The notes below the pieces were generated by a model, which was given only the letters and a program-made list of their open reading frames with translations, was not told the origin of the DNA and made no database searches. Shown here piece by piece: positions 34,492-43,569 of a stretch of DNA of 64,000 bases. The stretch's first letter is position 1. Every line of letters begins with the position of its first letter. The translations under genes and the position numbers were made by a program. Source of the DNA: Methylobacterium sp. Leaf112 (GTDB lineage Bacteria; Pseudomonadota; Alphaproteobacteria; Rhizobiales; Beijerinckiaceae); contig NZ_LMNG01000012.1 of assembly GCF_001423295.1 (NCBI RefSeq), positions 186,728 through 250,727 of the forward strand, in the 5' to 3' direction.

Positions 34492-35307
34492 ATGACGGAG
34501 CAGCGGCGGCGCGGCGGCGCGTTCGGCACGCGTATCCTGGCATTCTTGGTCTCCGGGGTCTGCGTCTCCGGGGTCTTCGGAGCGGTTCCCGCCATGGCCG
34601 TCGCACCAGAATGCAGGACGACTCCGTTCGGTACGACCACCCTGACTGCCGTCGGCCTCCGGGGCGAACTCGTCTTCGCATCCGGCGCCCGCGGGGTCCT
34701 CGACGGTCTGCGCTGGCCGGATAATCCTAAACTCGCAGGGGCTGCGGCCGCTTGGCTCGAGACGCAGCGGAGCGTTCCTCTCATCCTCGTGGCGCGTGGA
34801 GAGACCGATCGCTGGGGCCGCGCCCATGTCGACGCGAGCGTGGCGGACGGCGCCCTCGATCTCGCCGGCGGCCTCGTGGAAGCGGGCCTCGCCACCGTCG
34901 ATGCCGGTGAGCGTGACAGCCTGTGTCGCCCCGGCTTGCTCGCAGTCGAATCCGGCGCGCGTCAGGCCGGGCGCGGCCTGTGGCGGGAGGCGGAGCAGGA
35001 TGCCCAGGACGGTGCCGCCCTGAGACTGCGCCTCGGCGGTTTCGTGGTGGCGCGCGGGCGGGTCCTCTGGGTCGGCGAACGGCCGCGGCGGACCTATCTC
35101 GACTTCGCCCGGCGGGGCGAGGACGGACTGACCGTAACCGTGTCGAAACGCACTTGGCGCCAATTGCAGGAACGTGGTTTGAGTGCGGCGACCCTGCGTG
35201 GCCGTCTCGTCCGGGTTCGGGGCATCGTCGAGGTCTGGCGCGGCCCGACCCTTGATGTGGCGAGCGCGGACATGATCGAAATCCTGGATACGGCGCAGGG
35301 GCGCTGA
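34492..35307 (+). CDS. Thermonuclease (SNase)-like exported protein
   Basis: A 271-residue protein with a signal peptide or anchor (about residues 15-38; TRILAFLVSGVCVSGVFGAVPAMA) and an SNase-like OB-fold domain (about 55-190). The typical C-terminal helix motif is seen as LVEAGLATVDAGERDSLC then LLAVESGARQAGRGLW. The usual catalytic Arg/Asp/Glu set is not obvious (the segment RWPDNPKLAG replaces the common DTPE region), so nuclease activity is doubtful. A C-terminal part (about 195-265, LRGRLVRVRGIVEVWRGP) looks like a second OB-type fold. It is followed 5 bases later by an M48 protease gene. Confidence 0.72.
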   Translation: MTEQRRRGGAFGTRILAFLVSGVCVSGVFGAVPAMAVAPECRTTPFGTTTLTAVGLRGELVFASGARGVLDGLRWPDNPKLAGAAAAWLETQRSVPLILVARGETDRWGRAHVDASVADGALDLAGGLVEAGLATVDAGERDSLCRPGLLAVESGARQAGRGLWREAEQDAQDGAALRLRLGGFVVARGRVLWVGERPRRTYLDFARRGEDGLTVTVSKRTWRQLQERGLSAATLRGRLVRVRGIVEVWRGPTLDVASADMIEILDTAQGR

Positions 35308-35312
35308 ACGGT

Positions 35313-36821
35313 ATGACGCGGGCGCACAGGATCACGAACGGATTGGCGGCGCCCGCGGGCCGCACCGCCGGCGCATGCGCGACAGCTCTCCTCCGGTCGG
35401 CCCTGCTGTCGGCCCTGCTGTCGGGCTGCATCGGCGATCAGACCGGTGCCACCCTGCAGCCCGCCGTGGTCGCCGTGCCGGCGGGGGCGCCGCGCGTCAC
35501 CGGCCGCGAGCGCACCGCGTCCGACGCCGATCACGCCAAGCTGGTCGCGTCCTTCGGGGGCGAGTATCGCGCTCCTGCCGCGCTGAAACTCCTGACCGAG
35601 GTCACCGACCGACTGGTGCGGGCCACCGACCGGCCCGAGGAGACCTATGCGGTGACCCTCCTCGATTCGCCGGTCATCAATGCCTTCGCGCTGCCGAACG
35701 GCCGTCTCTACGTCACCCGGGGTCTACTGGCGCTCGCCAGCGACACCTCCGAGATCGCCGCCGTCCTTTCGCACGAGATCGCGCACGTCACCCTGCGCCA
35801 CGCGACGGCTCGCACGGAACTGGCGCTCCGCTCCCAGCTCGTGAGCAAGGTCGTCGCCGACGTCCTGAACGATCCCGCCACGGGCGCGCAGTTGCAGAGC
35901 CAGTCCAAATTCGCCCTGGCGCGGTTCTCCCGCGATCAGGAACTCGAGGCGGACGGCGTCGGGGTGAAGACCCTGGCACGGGCCGGCTACGACCCGTTCG
36001 GTGCCGGGCGCTTCCTGCGCTCGCTCAGCCGAACCACCGGCATGAAGACCGGAACCGGGCAGGCGGGCGAACCCGACATGCTCGCGACCCATCCGGGCAC
36101 GCAGGAGCGCATCACCCTGGTGACGCGGGCGGCACGCCTCATCGGCGCCCCCGGCCTCGGGGTAGACGAGCGCGCGCGCTATCTCGCGGCGGTGGACGGC
36201 ATCGCCTACGGCGACAATCCGGGCGACGGCCTGGTGCGCGGCCGCCGCTTCCTGCATCCCGGCCTCGGCATCGCCTTCGAGGTGCCGGATGGCTTCACCA
36301 TCGAGAACACCCGCAACGCCGTCCTCGGCACGACTCCCGAAGGCAGCCGACGCCTCCTGTTCGATCAGGTGGAGAACCCGGCCGGACAGGGTCTCGAAGA
36401 GGTGCTGAAGGCGACCTGGAACGATGCCATCGAGCCCGGCTCCCTCGAGAACCGGGCCATCGGTGGAAATCCGGCCGTCACCGCCCTGTCGCGGGGCAAG
36501 GACTGGACCTTCCGCCTCGCCGCGATCCGCATGGGCGAGACGACCTTCCGGATGATCATGGCCGCCAAGGGCATGACGGACCCGGACGCGGCCTTCCGAC
36601 GCTGGACGGAAAGCCTCGCGGCCGTCGGGGCCGCGGAGACCCAATCCCTACGCCCCTTGCGCGTGCAGGTGGTGACGGCCACGCCCACCGACACCGTGGA
36701 TACGCTCGCGCAGCGCATGCTGGTGTCCGACCGGGCCAGCGACCGCTTCCTCGTCCTCAATGGGTTGGAGCGCGGGGCGACCCTGCGCATGGGCCAGGGT
36801 TACAAAATCATCGTCGAGTAG
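35313..36821 (+). CDS. M48-family metalloprotease lipoprotein with C-terminal LysM-like segment
   Basis: A 502-residue envelope protein. The lipobox LLSGC ends a long N-terminal signal (Cys about 39). The peptidase domain (about 65-260) has HEIAH at 154-158 and the third zinc ligand in QELEADGVGV, so it is expected to be active as a periplasmic zinc protease of the BepA/LoiP type. Residues about 290-440 form a domain typical of these longer alphaproteobacterial members. The C-terminus (VQVVTATPTDTVDTLAQRM ... FLVLNGL ... GQGYKIIV) resembles LysM. It is probably co-transcribed with the preceding SNase-like gene. Confidence 0.9.
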   Translation: MTRAHRITNGLAAPAGRTAGACATALLRSALLSALLSGCIGDQTGATLQPAVVAVPAGAPRVTGRERTASDADHAKLVASFGGEYRAPAALKLLTEVTDRLVRATDRPEETYAVTLLDSPVINAFALPNGRLYVTRGLLALASDTSEIAAVLSHEIAHVTLRHATARTELALRSQLVSKVVADVLNDPATGAQLQSQSKFALARFSRDQELEADGVGVKTLARAGYDPFGAGRFLRSLSRTTGMKTGTGQAGEPDMLATHPGTQERITLVTRAARLIGAPGLGVDERARYLAAVDGIAYGDNPGDGLVRGRRFLHPGLGIAFEVPDGFTIENTRNAVLGTTPEGSRRLLFDQVENPAGQGLEEVLKATWNDAIEPGSLENRAIGGNPAVTALSRGKDWTFRLAAIRMGETTFRMIMAAKGMTDPDAAFRRWTESLAAVGAAETQSLRPLRVQVVTATPTDTVDTLAQRMLVSDRASDRFLVLNGLERGATLRMGQGYKIIVE

Positions 36822-36950
36822 GCGCGCGGCGGGAGACCGGGCGCCAGTGCGCGGCGATCCGGTTTCGCGGATCGCAAAAACGCGTCATCGTCGTGACGCG
36901 AATCCGCATCGTGCGTCGCACGCCTTGCAAACCGACCCTGAGACTGTGCC

Positions 36951-38228
36951 ATGCTCGATGCCCTCGGGAGCTTCCTCGACCGAAGCGACCTGTCCCCCCA
37001 CGGCATCTGCCTGCTGTGGCGGCCGGAGCTGATCTGGACGCACGTCGTCTCGGATTTCGTGATCGGCCTGGCCTACTTCACGATTCCCGTGGCGCTCGGG
37101 GTGTTCGTCACGAAGCGCCGTGACGTCGCGTTCGGATGGATGGCCTGGGCCTTCGCCAGCTTCATCCTCGCCTGCGGCACCACGCATTTCTTCGCGATCT
37201 GGACCCTATGGGTGCCGGACTACGCCGCCGAGGCCTTGGTGAAGGCGTTCACGGCGGTGATCTCGCTGCTCACGGCGATTCTGCTCTGGCTGCTGCTGCC
37301 GCGCGCCCTAGCGCTCCCCTCCCCCGAGACCCTGCGCCGCGCCAATGCGGAGCTCCTTGCCCGTGTCACGGAGCGCGATGCCGCCCTCGCGGCCCTCCAG
37401 ACGGCGATCCACGAGCGCGAGCAGGCCGAGGCGATGCTGCGGCAGACCCAGAAGATGGAGGCCATCGGCGCCCTGACGGGCGGCGTCGCGCACGACTTCA
37501 ACAATCTGCTCGGCGTGGTGATCGCCAACCTCGACCGCCTCGAACGCTTTTCCCTCGACAGCGGCGCCGAACGCGCGCGCACGAATGCCCTGAAAGGCGC
37601 CGAGCGCGCCGCGAGCCTCGTGCAGAAGATGCTGGCGTTCGCACGGCGCCAGCCCCTGCAGCCGACCCGGTTCGACGTCAACGGACTCATCGGGGATCTG
37701 ACAGAGCTGCTTCGCGGCGCCCTGAACACCGCCGAGCCGCCGGAAATGGATTTGGCACCCGACCTGTGGCCCGTGCGCGTCGATGCCAATCAGCTGGAGA
37801 ACGTGCTGCTGAATCTCACCGTCAATGCCCGGGACGCCATGCCGGAAGGCGGGCGGGCAACGATCCGTACCCGCAACGTACCTGCCGCCGAAGCGGGCGG
37901 TCTGGTCGGATTGCCGGCTGCCGATCACGTTCTGATCAGCGTCACGGACAAGGGTTGCGGCATGAGCCGGGAGGTCGCCGCGCGCGCCTTCGAGCCATTC
38001 TTCACCACCAAGGCCGTGGGCGAAGGCACGGGCTTGGGCCTGAGCCAGGCCTTCGGGTTCGCCAAGCAGTCGGGGGGCCATATCGCCATCGACAGCCGGC
38101 CTGGCGAAGGCACCACGGTGCAAGTCTACCTGCCACGCCATTTCGAGGCGGCGGCACGACCCGTGACGCGAATCCTCGAAGAGCCGACGCTGCTGACGAC
38201 CGCCCTGCCCCCTCCCCGCTTCGCCTGA
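36951..38228 (+). CDS. Histidine kinase with ethylene-receptor (ETR1)-like membrane sensor domain
   Basis: A 425-residue membrane kinase. Three helices at about 31-52, 60-86 and 95-117 make up the sensor. Residues D35 and Y42 (SDFVIGLAYFTIP), then C75 and H79 (LACGTTHFFAIWTLW), correspond to D25, Y32, C65 and H69 of plant ETR1 with a constant offset of 10, including the two Cu(I)/ethylene ligands. A coiled linker leads to HisKA with H181 in GGVAHDFNNLL and an ATPase domain (about 290-405; TDKGCGMSREVAARAFEPFF). It lacks the GAF domain of ETR1. A lone receiver gene follows 20 bases later. Confidence 0.88.
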   Translation: MLDALGSFLDRSDLSPHGICLLWRPELIWTHVVSDFVIGLAYFTIPVALGVFVTKRRDVAFGWMAWAFASFILACGTTHFFAIWTLWVPDYAAEALVKAFTAVISLLTAILLWLLLPRALALPSPETLRRANAELLARVTERDAALAALQTAIHEREQAEAMLRQTQKMEAIGALTGGVAHDFNNLLGVVIANLDRLERFSLDSGAERARTNALKGAERAASLVQKMLAFARRQPLQPTRFDVNGLIGDLTELLRGALNTAEPPEMDLAPDLWPVRVDANQLENVLLNLTVNARDAMPEGGRATIRTRNVPAAEAGGLVGLPAADHVLISVTDKGCGMSREVAARAFEPFFTTKAVGEGTGLGLSQAFGFAKQSGGHIAIDSRPGEGTTVQVYLPRHFEAAARPVTRILEEPTLLTTALPPPRFA

Positions 38229-38248
38229 CCGGAGCCGCGACACATCCC

Positions 38249-38620
38249 ATGACCGAAACCGCTCCACGGGTCCTCATCGTCGAGGACGAGATCATGCTCC
38301 TCGAAGTGGTCGCCGCAGAACTCGAGGATGCGGGCTTCACCGTCTCCCAGGCGACCACCGCCGAGATCGCTCTCTCGTTCATCGAAAGCGATGCGGCCAT
38401 CGACGTCCTGTTCACGGATATCCGTCTGCCGGGTGAAATGGACGGCTGGCAGCTCGCCGAAGCGGCACGCCGCCTGCGGCCCGGCCTCCCGATCATCTAC
38501 GCGACGGGCTTTACCCAGACGCCGCCGCGCCTCGCGGAGGGCAGTGTGTTCTTCACCAAGCCCTACCGCGCCAACGCGATCATCTCCGCGATCCGCACGT
38601 TGGGCGGCAGCGGGCCTTAG
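38249..38620 (+). CDS. Single-domain response regulator (receiver only)
   Basis: A 123-residue CheY-like receiver. The acidic pocket is in LIVEDEIML, the phosphoacceptor is D57 in LFTDIRLPGEMDGW, the switch Thr/Ser region is YATGFTQ, and the lysine is in FFTKPYRA. There is no output domain. Receivers of this FATGUY-like subtype (TKPY) are common next to hybrid-type kinases in alphaproteobacteria. It follows the ETR1-like kinase by 20 bases and is its obvious phosphotransfer partner; the downstream target is unknown. Confidence 0.9.
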   Translation: MTETAPRVLIVEDEIMLLEVVAAELEDAGFTVSQATTAEIALSFIESDAAIDVLFTDIRLPGEMDGWQLAEAARRLRPGLPIIYATGFTQTPPRLAEGSVFFTKPYRANAIISAIRTLGGSGP

Positions 38621-38653
38621 ACTCCCCAGGTCGCCCGCCCGAGGCTGTAGCCC

Positions 38654-40417
38654 TCAGGCCGCGGCCAGCGACAGCGACATGGATTCCTTCTTCATCAGCT
38701 CGCGGTAGAACCCGTCGAGATGCGTGAGCTTGTCGGGCGAGCCGTCCTGGATGATGCGGCCGCCTTCCAGCACCACGATTCGATCGAAGTCCTTCAGGGT
38801 CGAGAGGCGGTGCGCGATGGCGATGACCGTGCGGCCCTTCATGAGGTTGGCGAGGGCGTGACGGATCGCTTCCTCGGACTCGGCATCGAGGGCCGACGTC
38901 GCCTCGTCGAGAAGCAGGATCGGCGAGTCTTTGAGGATCGCCCGCGCGATGGCGATGCGCTGGCGCTGGCCACCCGAGAGCTTCACGCCCCGATCACCCA
39001 CGATGGTGTCGAACCCTTCCGGCAGCGCTTCGATGAAATCGGTGCAATGCGCCGCGGCGGCCGCCTTCCACACGTCCTCGTCAGAGGCGTCGGGCCGGCC
39101 GTAACGAATGTTCTCCCGCAGGGTCCGGTGGAACATCGACACGTCCTGCGGCACCACCGTGATCGCCTCGCGCAGGGAGTCCTGCGTGACGCGGTGGATG
39201 TCCTGTCCGTTGAGGAGAATGCGCCCGCCCTGCGCGTCGTAGAAGCGTTGGAGCAGGGAGAACAAGGTGGATTTGCCGCCGCCCGACTTGCCCACGAGAC
39301 CGACGCGCTGGCCGGGCTGGATGGCGAGGTCGAAGTCGGTGAACACGGCGCGCCCGTCGGGGTACGAAAAGGCGACGTGGTCGAACGTGATCTCCGCGCC
39401 GGTCCCCGACAGGGGCACGGCTTCCGGGTGATCGGTGAGATCGTGGGGTTGCAGCAGGGTGTGCAGGGCCTCCGACAGGCGGGCCGTGTGCTGGGTCGCG
39501 TCCACGAGGGCGACGGCGAGATCGCGGGTGGCGGCGAGGATGCGGATCCCGAGCGTGCAGACGAGAACCACCTGCCCGTTCGATGCAGCCCCCGCCTCCC
39601 ATAGGGTGATGGCCCAATAGAGCAGTCCGAGCACGGCCAGCACGGTCAGGATCGCGTGCACGATACGCAGCTTCTCGAGATAGAGCAGCGACGAACGGCG
39701 CGAGCGCATCTCGACACCGATGGTCCCGTCGAAGCGGGTGTATTCGCGCTTGAACGCCGAGAAGGCGCGCACGAGGGGCATGTTGCCGACGAGATCCACC
39801 ATCTCACCGTCGACGGAAGCCGCCTTGGCGGCAAAATCGTGGTGCAGCGGCTTACCGGCGGCCGCCATCTTGAACATCAGCAACACGACGGCGGCGAAGA
39901 TGCCGGCGAGCACCAGGGCCATCGTGAGGCTGACGGTGCCGATGTAGAGGATCGACAGGAAGGCGGCGACGCAAGGCGGCATCACGTTGAACACGAACAT
40001 GTTCTCGACCGTGAAGATCGCGTTCGAGGTCGCGGTGATGCGCGAGGCCAGGGTGCCGGGCTGGCGATCGGCGAAGAACGAGGGCGAATGCCCGGTCATG
40101 TGGCGGAACAGGTCGCGGCGGATGTCGCCGGTCACGCCGACGAACGTGAACGACCCCGTGAGGCTGGCGACGCGCCAGAGCATGTTGTCGGCGGCGATGA
40201 ACGCGACGAGCAGGGCGAGCGCGCCCCAGATCAGGCCGGCCTCGGGCCCCTTGCTCAGGGCATCGACGACCCCCTTGAGGGCGTAATCCGTGCTGACGGA
40301 GAAACCGACGGCGCCCAGCACGGCGCACAGGATCACGAGATGCGGCAGTGCCCGGCGGCGCAGGTAGCGCGCGACGAAGGCGAACGGCCTGTCTGCATAG
40401 ACGCACAGGTCTTCCAT
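38654..40417 (-). CDS. ABC exporter, fused permease and ATPase (MsbA/multidrug type)
   Basis: A 587-residue half-transporter that would work as a homodimer. Six membrane helices lie in residues about 20-310 (LPHLVILCAVLGAVGFSV is the first), and the nucleotide-binding domain is about 335-575. Walker A GKSGGGKST is near 375, the signature LSGGQRQR near 478, Walker B plus D-loop LLLDEATSALD near 498, and the H-loop histidine in IAIAHRLSTL. All ATPase motifs are intact. The substrate cannot be inferred. It is on the minus strand after a gap from the MFS transporter gene. Confidence 0.92.
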   Translation of the reverse strand: MEDLCVYADRPFAFVARYLRRRALPHLVILCAVLGAVGFSVSTDYALKGVVDALSKGPEAGLIWGALALLVAFIAADNMLWRVASLTGSFTFVGVTGDIRRDLFRHMTGHSPSFFADRQPGTLASRITATSNAIFTVENMFVFNVMPPCVAAFLSILYIGTVSLTMALVLAGIFAAVVLLMFKMAAAGKPLHHDFAAKAASVDGEMVDLVGNMPLVRAFSAFKREYTRFDGTIGVEMRSRRSSLLYLEKLRIVHAILTVLAVLGLLYWAITLWEAGAASNGQVVLVCTLGIRILAATRDLAVALVDATQHTARLSEALHTLLQPHDLTDHPEAVPLSGTGAEITFDHVAFSYPDGRAVFTDFDLAIQPGQRVGLVGKSGGGKSTLFSLLQRFYDAQGGRILLNGQDIHRVTQDSLREAITVVPQDVSMFHRTLRENIRYGRPDASDEDVWKAAAAAHCTDFIEALPEGFDTIVGDRGVKLSGGQRQRIAIARAILKDSPILLLDEATSALDAESEEAIRHALANLMKGRTVIAIAHRLSTLKDFDRIVVLEGGRIIQDGSPDKLTHLDGFYRELMKKESMSLSLAAA

Positions 40418-40637
40418 CGCGGTGACAATCCCGTTTTCCAGCAGACCCGCGCCTGCCGTCCCTCGAACGAAGCCCGTGCGCGATCCGCACGCGACTTATG
40501 TGCCCCCAAGGATCGCAACGCGAAGCTCGGTCGAGCGTTGCACGCTAACGTCCAGCTTCGTCCGTTCTCAGGGAAGAAACCTGAACGCGGCTTGAGCGGC
40601 AAGCGAATTCAATGCCGCCCAGTCCCCACCCCGAGGA

Positions 40638-41981
40638 TTAAGCGACGGTGGACCGTCGGGTCTCGGGCATGATCAGAGCGATCATCACGAAGCCGGCGAA
40701 GCCCACCGCGGCGAGGCCCAGGAAGGCCGAATGGCTCCCCAGGCGATCGGCCATGATGCCGGCGAGCGATGTGGACAGGGCGGCCCCGATCCCCATGGCC
40801 GTGCCGACGGCACCGAGCGCGAGGTTGAAGCGCCCGGTGCCCCGGGTGACGTCGGATACCACGAGGGGCACCATCACGCCGAACACCGCGGCCGAGATTC
40901 CGTCGAACACCTGGATCGCCACGAGGAGTTCGGGGCTGCTCGTGTAGGCGAACAGCAGACCGCGGATCGGCAGGGCGGCGAACCCGATGAGGAGGAGCGG
41001 GCGGCGGCCCCAACGCTCGGCGGCGCGCCCGACGGCCGGCCCCGAGACCGCGAGCACCACCTGCGGAACGACGATGCAGGCGGCGATGAGGGCGGTCGCG
41101 GTTTCGCTGGCGCGCAGGGTCAGCATGCTGCCCACCAGGGGCAGCATCGCCGCATTGGCGAGGAAGAACAGCATCATGCATCCGCCGAAGCACATCAGTG
41201 CCCGATTCGCCAGCAGGGCGCGGACGACACCGTCGCGCCGGGGCGCGACGGCCCCAGGGGCGGGACCCGGCGCCTTGGCCACGGTCACGGGGCCGATCTC
41301 GTCGGCCCGGATGAACGACAGGGCCACCAGCGTCGGGATCATCAGGAAAGCGGTGAGGTAGAACACCGCGTCGTTGGAAAGATAGTAGCCGCAGGCTCCC
41401 ATGCCGGCGGCGGCGACGGCGTTGCCCAGGGCCGAGAAGCTCGCGTTGCGCCCGAGGCGCTCACCGGCCCGGGCATGGCCGACGAGACCGATGCTGATGG
41501 CGGCGATGGCCGGCGTGAGGATGCAGCTCGCCGCCGAATGGGCGGCCATGGCCAGAATGACGATGAGGAAGTTCGGCCACATGGCCAGGGCGAAGGCGCT
41601 GAGCGCGATGGCGACGACCGAGAAGCCGGCGGCGAAGCGGAGCGACCGCATGGCATCGACGAAGGCCCCGCCCGGGACCTGACCGAGCAGGCTGACGAGG
41701 CTGCCGATGGTCAGCGCGAAGCCGATGTCCGACTGGGTCCACTTCGCCTGGGTGAAGTACACGGCGAGGAACGGCCCGAACCCCGTCTGGAGGTTGGCGA
41801 CGAAGAACGCGAACCCATCGAGGCCCCGGCTGCTGGTGCGCGAGATCGCCTTCATGTCGGCGGGACCCTCCGCGGCATCGGCCAGGGCCTCGCGCCGAGG
41901 CATCGGGCGCGGCCGGAATTCGGACCGGACGACCTCCCTCGGCTTGAGGGGGCGCCGGTCCTTCGGGAGGGGAACCGTCAT
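40638..41981 (-). CDS. Major facilitator superfamily transporter
   Basis: A 447-residue protein with 12 predicted membrane helices starting about residue 55, after a basic Pro/Arg-rich cytoplasmic N-terminus. The MFS loop 2-3 motif is seen as VPGGAFVDAMRSLRF and the equivalent in the second half as GPAVGRAAERWGRRPLLL. It is probably a drug or small-molecule exporter; the substrate is unknown. The start (ATG 41981) overlaps the stop of the PRC-barrel gene by four bases (ATGA), so the two are translationally coupled. Confidence 0.88.
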   Translation of the reverse strand: MTVPLPKDRRPLKPREVVRSEFRPRPMPRREALADAAEGPADMKAISRTSSRGLDGFAFFVANLQTGFGPFLAVYFTQAKWTQSDIGFALTIGSLVSLLGQVPGGAFVDAMRSLRFAAGFSVVAIALSAFALAMWPNFLIVILAMAAHSAASCILTPAIAAISIGLVGHARAGERLGRNASFSALGNAVAAAGMGACGYYLSNDAVFYLTAFLMIPTLVALSFIRADEIGPVTVAKAPGPAPGAVAPRRDGVVRALLANRALMCFGGCMMLFFLANAAMLPLVGSMLTLRASETATALIAACIVVPQVVLAVSGPAVGRAAERWGRRPLLLIGFAALPIRGLLFAYTSSPELLVAIQVFDGISAAVFGVMVPLVVSDVTRGTGRFNLALGAVGTAMGIGAALSTSLAGIMADRLGSHSAFLGLAAVGFAGFVMIALIMPETRRSTVA

Positions 41982-42676
41982 TTGTCCGGCGTTCTCTCTG
42001 CCGGTTTCTCGGGCATCTTCTCGGCGGTCGGAGCCGGGGGCGCGACGGGCGCGGCAGCCGGGGCCGCAGCGGGTGTTACGGGGGCGGCAGCCGGCGGCTC
42101 GCCCTCGGGGACAGCCGGGCTCGCCGGCCCAAGGACCACGATGGGCTCGCCCGCCTTGTATTCCGGCGAGACGCGGACCTGATTCCGGGACAATTGCAGG
42201 ACGAGGCGCGTCGGCTTGCCGTCCGAGGTGAAGCGCATGGAGCGCCAATCCACCGCGATCTTGCGTGAGCCGACGCCGAGGAAGCCGCCGAAATCGATGA
42301 TGGCGGCGCGGGGGCGGCCGTCCTTGTCGAGGATGATGTCGATGATCCGGCCCATGTCCTCGCCGGTGGCGCTGCGCACGGCCTTGCCGAGCACGCCCTC
42401 GTAATCCGCCGTGTCGAGGACCGTGGCGGGAGTCCCCGTGGGCAGAACCGGCGCTTGGGCCGGAGCCGGGTTCGCAGCGCCCGTCGGAGCAGGTGCCGGC
42501 TGGACGGAGGTCGGCGCCGGGGGCGCCTGCGGTGCAGGCGGAGCGGCCCCATTCGGCCCTGCGGGCGCAGCGGGTACCTCGGCGGGTTTGCTGCCGGGGG
42601 GCGTATCCTCGGCGAAAGCGGAGGCGGCCCCGAGGCTGATCGTCGTCGCGGCGATCATCCGGACAAATCTGAACAC
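41978..42676 (-). CDS. Exported PRC-barrel domain protein
   Basis: A 232-residue periplasmic protein. A signal peptide (FRFVRMIAATTISLGAASAFA) is followed by a Pro/Ala-rich linker (about 22-80). The PRC-barrel (about 88-165) has YEGVLGKAVRSATGEDMGRI, LDKDGRPRAAIIDFGGFLGV and KIAVDWRSMRF, and a Pro/Ala-rich tail follows. The start is taken as GTG 42676, which has GGGGAA at proper spacing; ATG 42658 is the alternative. It is coupled by ATGA overlap to the MFS gene. Related PRC-barrel proteins are common in Methylobacterium; the role is unknown. Confidence 0.82.
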   Translation of the reverse strand: MFRFVRMIAATTISLGAASAFAEDTPPGSKPAEVPAAPAGPNGAAPPAPQAPPAPTSVQPAPAPTGAANPAPAQAPVLPTGTPATVLDTADYEGVLGKAVRSATGEDMGRIIDIILDKDGRPRAAIIDFGGFLGVGSRKIAVDWRSMRFTSDGKPTRLVLQLSRNQVRVSPEYKAGEPIVVLGPASPAVPEGEPPAAAPVTPAAAPAAAPVAPPAPTAEKMPEKPAERTPDK

Positions 42677-43123
42677 GTGCGTTCCCCGAGCGATGATCGC
42701 GCCGGCCCTTGGGCAGGACACGGACCCATCCGGCGGGTTCCCACAACGGAGCGGGTCCCATGTCCGGGTCTCGTGTCACTGCGCAACGACCAAGGCGAAG
42801 TTGTGAAGGCGAGATCCGGTAAGGACCATCGGCCAAAAATCTGTGGGCAAAAACCGGGCCGACTCCGCGGATCCGCGCAGGGTCCCGCACAGCTCTGCCA
42901 TTCCGCCTTGCGGTTCGCAATCGGCCAATTCGAGGGCCTAGTGCGGCTGCGTCCCAGCGCCTCGCGGCGCGGTCCCGGATCTCGCTGGAATCCGATCTCC
43001 CGACCTGTGTCGTCGGGATCGATCCGCCTCGTCTGGTTTTCGTCAAACCCGCGTCGTACACACGCGAAACTTCGCCCAGACCCCACCGTGTGGGGGTGCC
43101 CGATCGTCCGAGGACTTGAGCCG
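42677..43123. other. Divergent gap between the PRC-barrel gene and a small lipoprotein gene
   Basis: No gene is supported. A short hairpin ACCCCAC/GTGGGGG (about 43079-43097) lies just before the lipoprotein gene, with its ribosome binding site (GAGGAC) after it. Promoters for both flanking genes should be here, but no boxes are convincing. Confidence 0.4.
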
Positions 43124-43504
43124 ATGCCCTTCATTCGAAACGCCAGCGCCGCGGCGCTCCTCGCCGCAGCCCTCGCGGGCTGCCAGGCGCTCGGCAGTAG
43201 CGGCGGCGTGATGCCGGAGAGCGATGTCGGCCCGCCGCCCTCGATGCGTGGCTCGGTCCCGAACGCATCGGGTCCGCGCTCGGCCCGCGTCGATGCCGAT
43301 GGAAACCAGATCCAGACCACGCCGACGCGGCGACTCGATCTGCCTCGCTCGGCAGGCGGCGTCGCCCGCGCGTCCGCGTCGGAAGAGCGGCGCATTCGCC
43401 GTGAGGACATCGAAGGCAGCGCGGACGGGCGTTCGGGCTCGGGCAGCGGTGGAATGACCCCCAGCCTCGGTTCGGGCGGCGTCGGCGTCGGCGGCAAGTT
43501 CTAA
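43124..43504 (+). CDS. Small outer-membrane or periplasmic lipoprotein of unknown function
   Basis: A 126-residue protein with a lipoprotein signal (SAAALLAAALAGC, Cys at 20). The mature part is low in predicted structure, rich in Ser, Gly, Arg and Pro, and ends in GSGGVGVGGKF. Pieces such as RVDADGNQIQTTPTRRLDLP are plausible but match no domain I know. A ribosome binding site (GAGGAC) precedes ATG 43124. It is followed by a strong bidirectional terminator shared with the convergent PRC-barrel gene. Confidence 0.65.
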   Translation: MPFIRNASAAALLAAALAGCQALGSSGGVMPESDVGPPPSMRGSVPNASGPRSARVDADGNQIQTTPTRRLDLPRSAGGVARASASEERRIRREDIEGSADGRSGSGSGGMTPSLGSGGVGVGGKF

Positions 43505-43527
43505 GGCCACCCGGGATCTGCGCGTCC

Positions 43528-43556
43528 AAGGGCTGGCGCTCGATGCGCCGGCCCTT
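43528..43556. terminator. Bidirectional terminator hairpin
   Basis: Arms AAGGGCTGGCGC and GCGCCGGCCCTT pair over 12 positions with one G-T and a 5-base loop. They lie between the converging lipoprotein gene (stop 43504) and PRC-barrel gene (stop 43570). The A/T ends of the stem fit termination in both directions. Confidence 0.75.
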
Positions 43557-43569
43557 GTCCTAAGGCAGT

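Noticed and set aside
33983..34495. Plus-strand open frame of 170 codons across the tRNA and intron region
   Set aside because: It lies over the split tRNA-Arg and its intron, begins inside the exon, and its translation has no protein-like pattern. The RNA explanation accounts for all conserved parts.
40731..42182. 483-codon plus-strand frame opposite the MFS and PRC-barrel genes
   Set aside because: The translation is Gly/Asp/Glu/Arg-rich with no secondary-structure pattern, while the minus strand encodes a clear 12-helix transporter coupled to a PRC-barrel protein.
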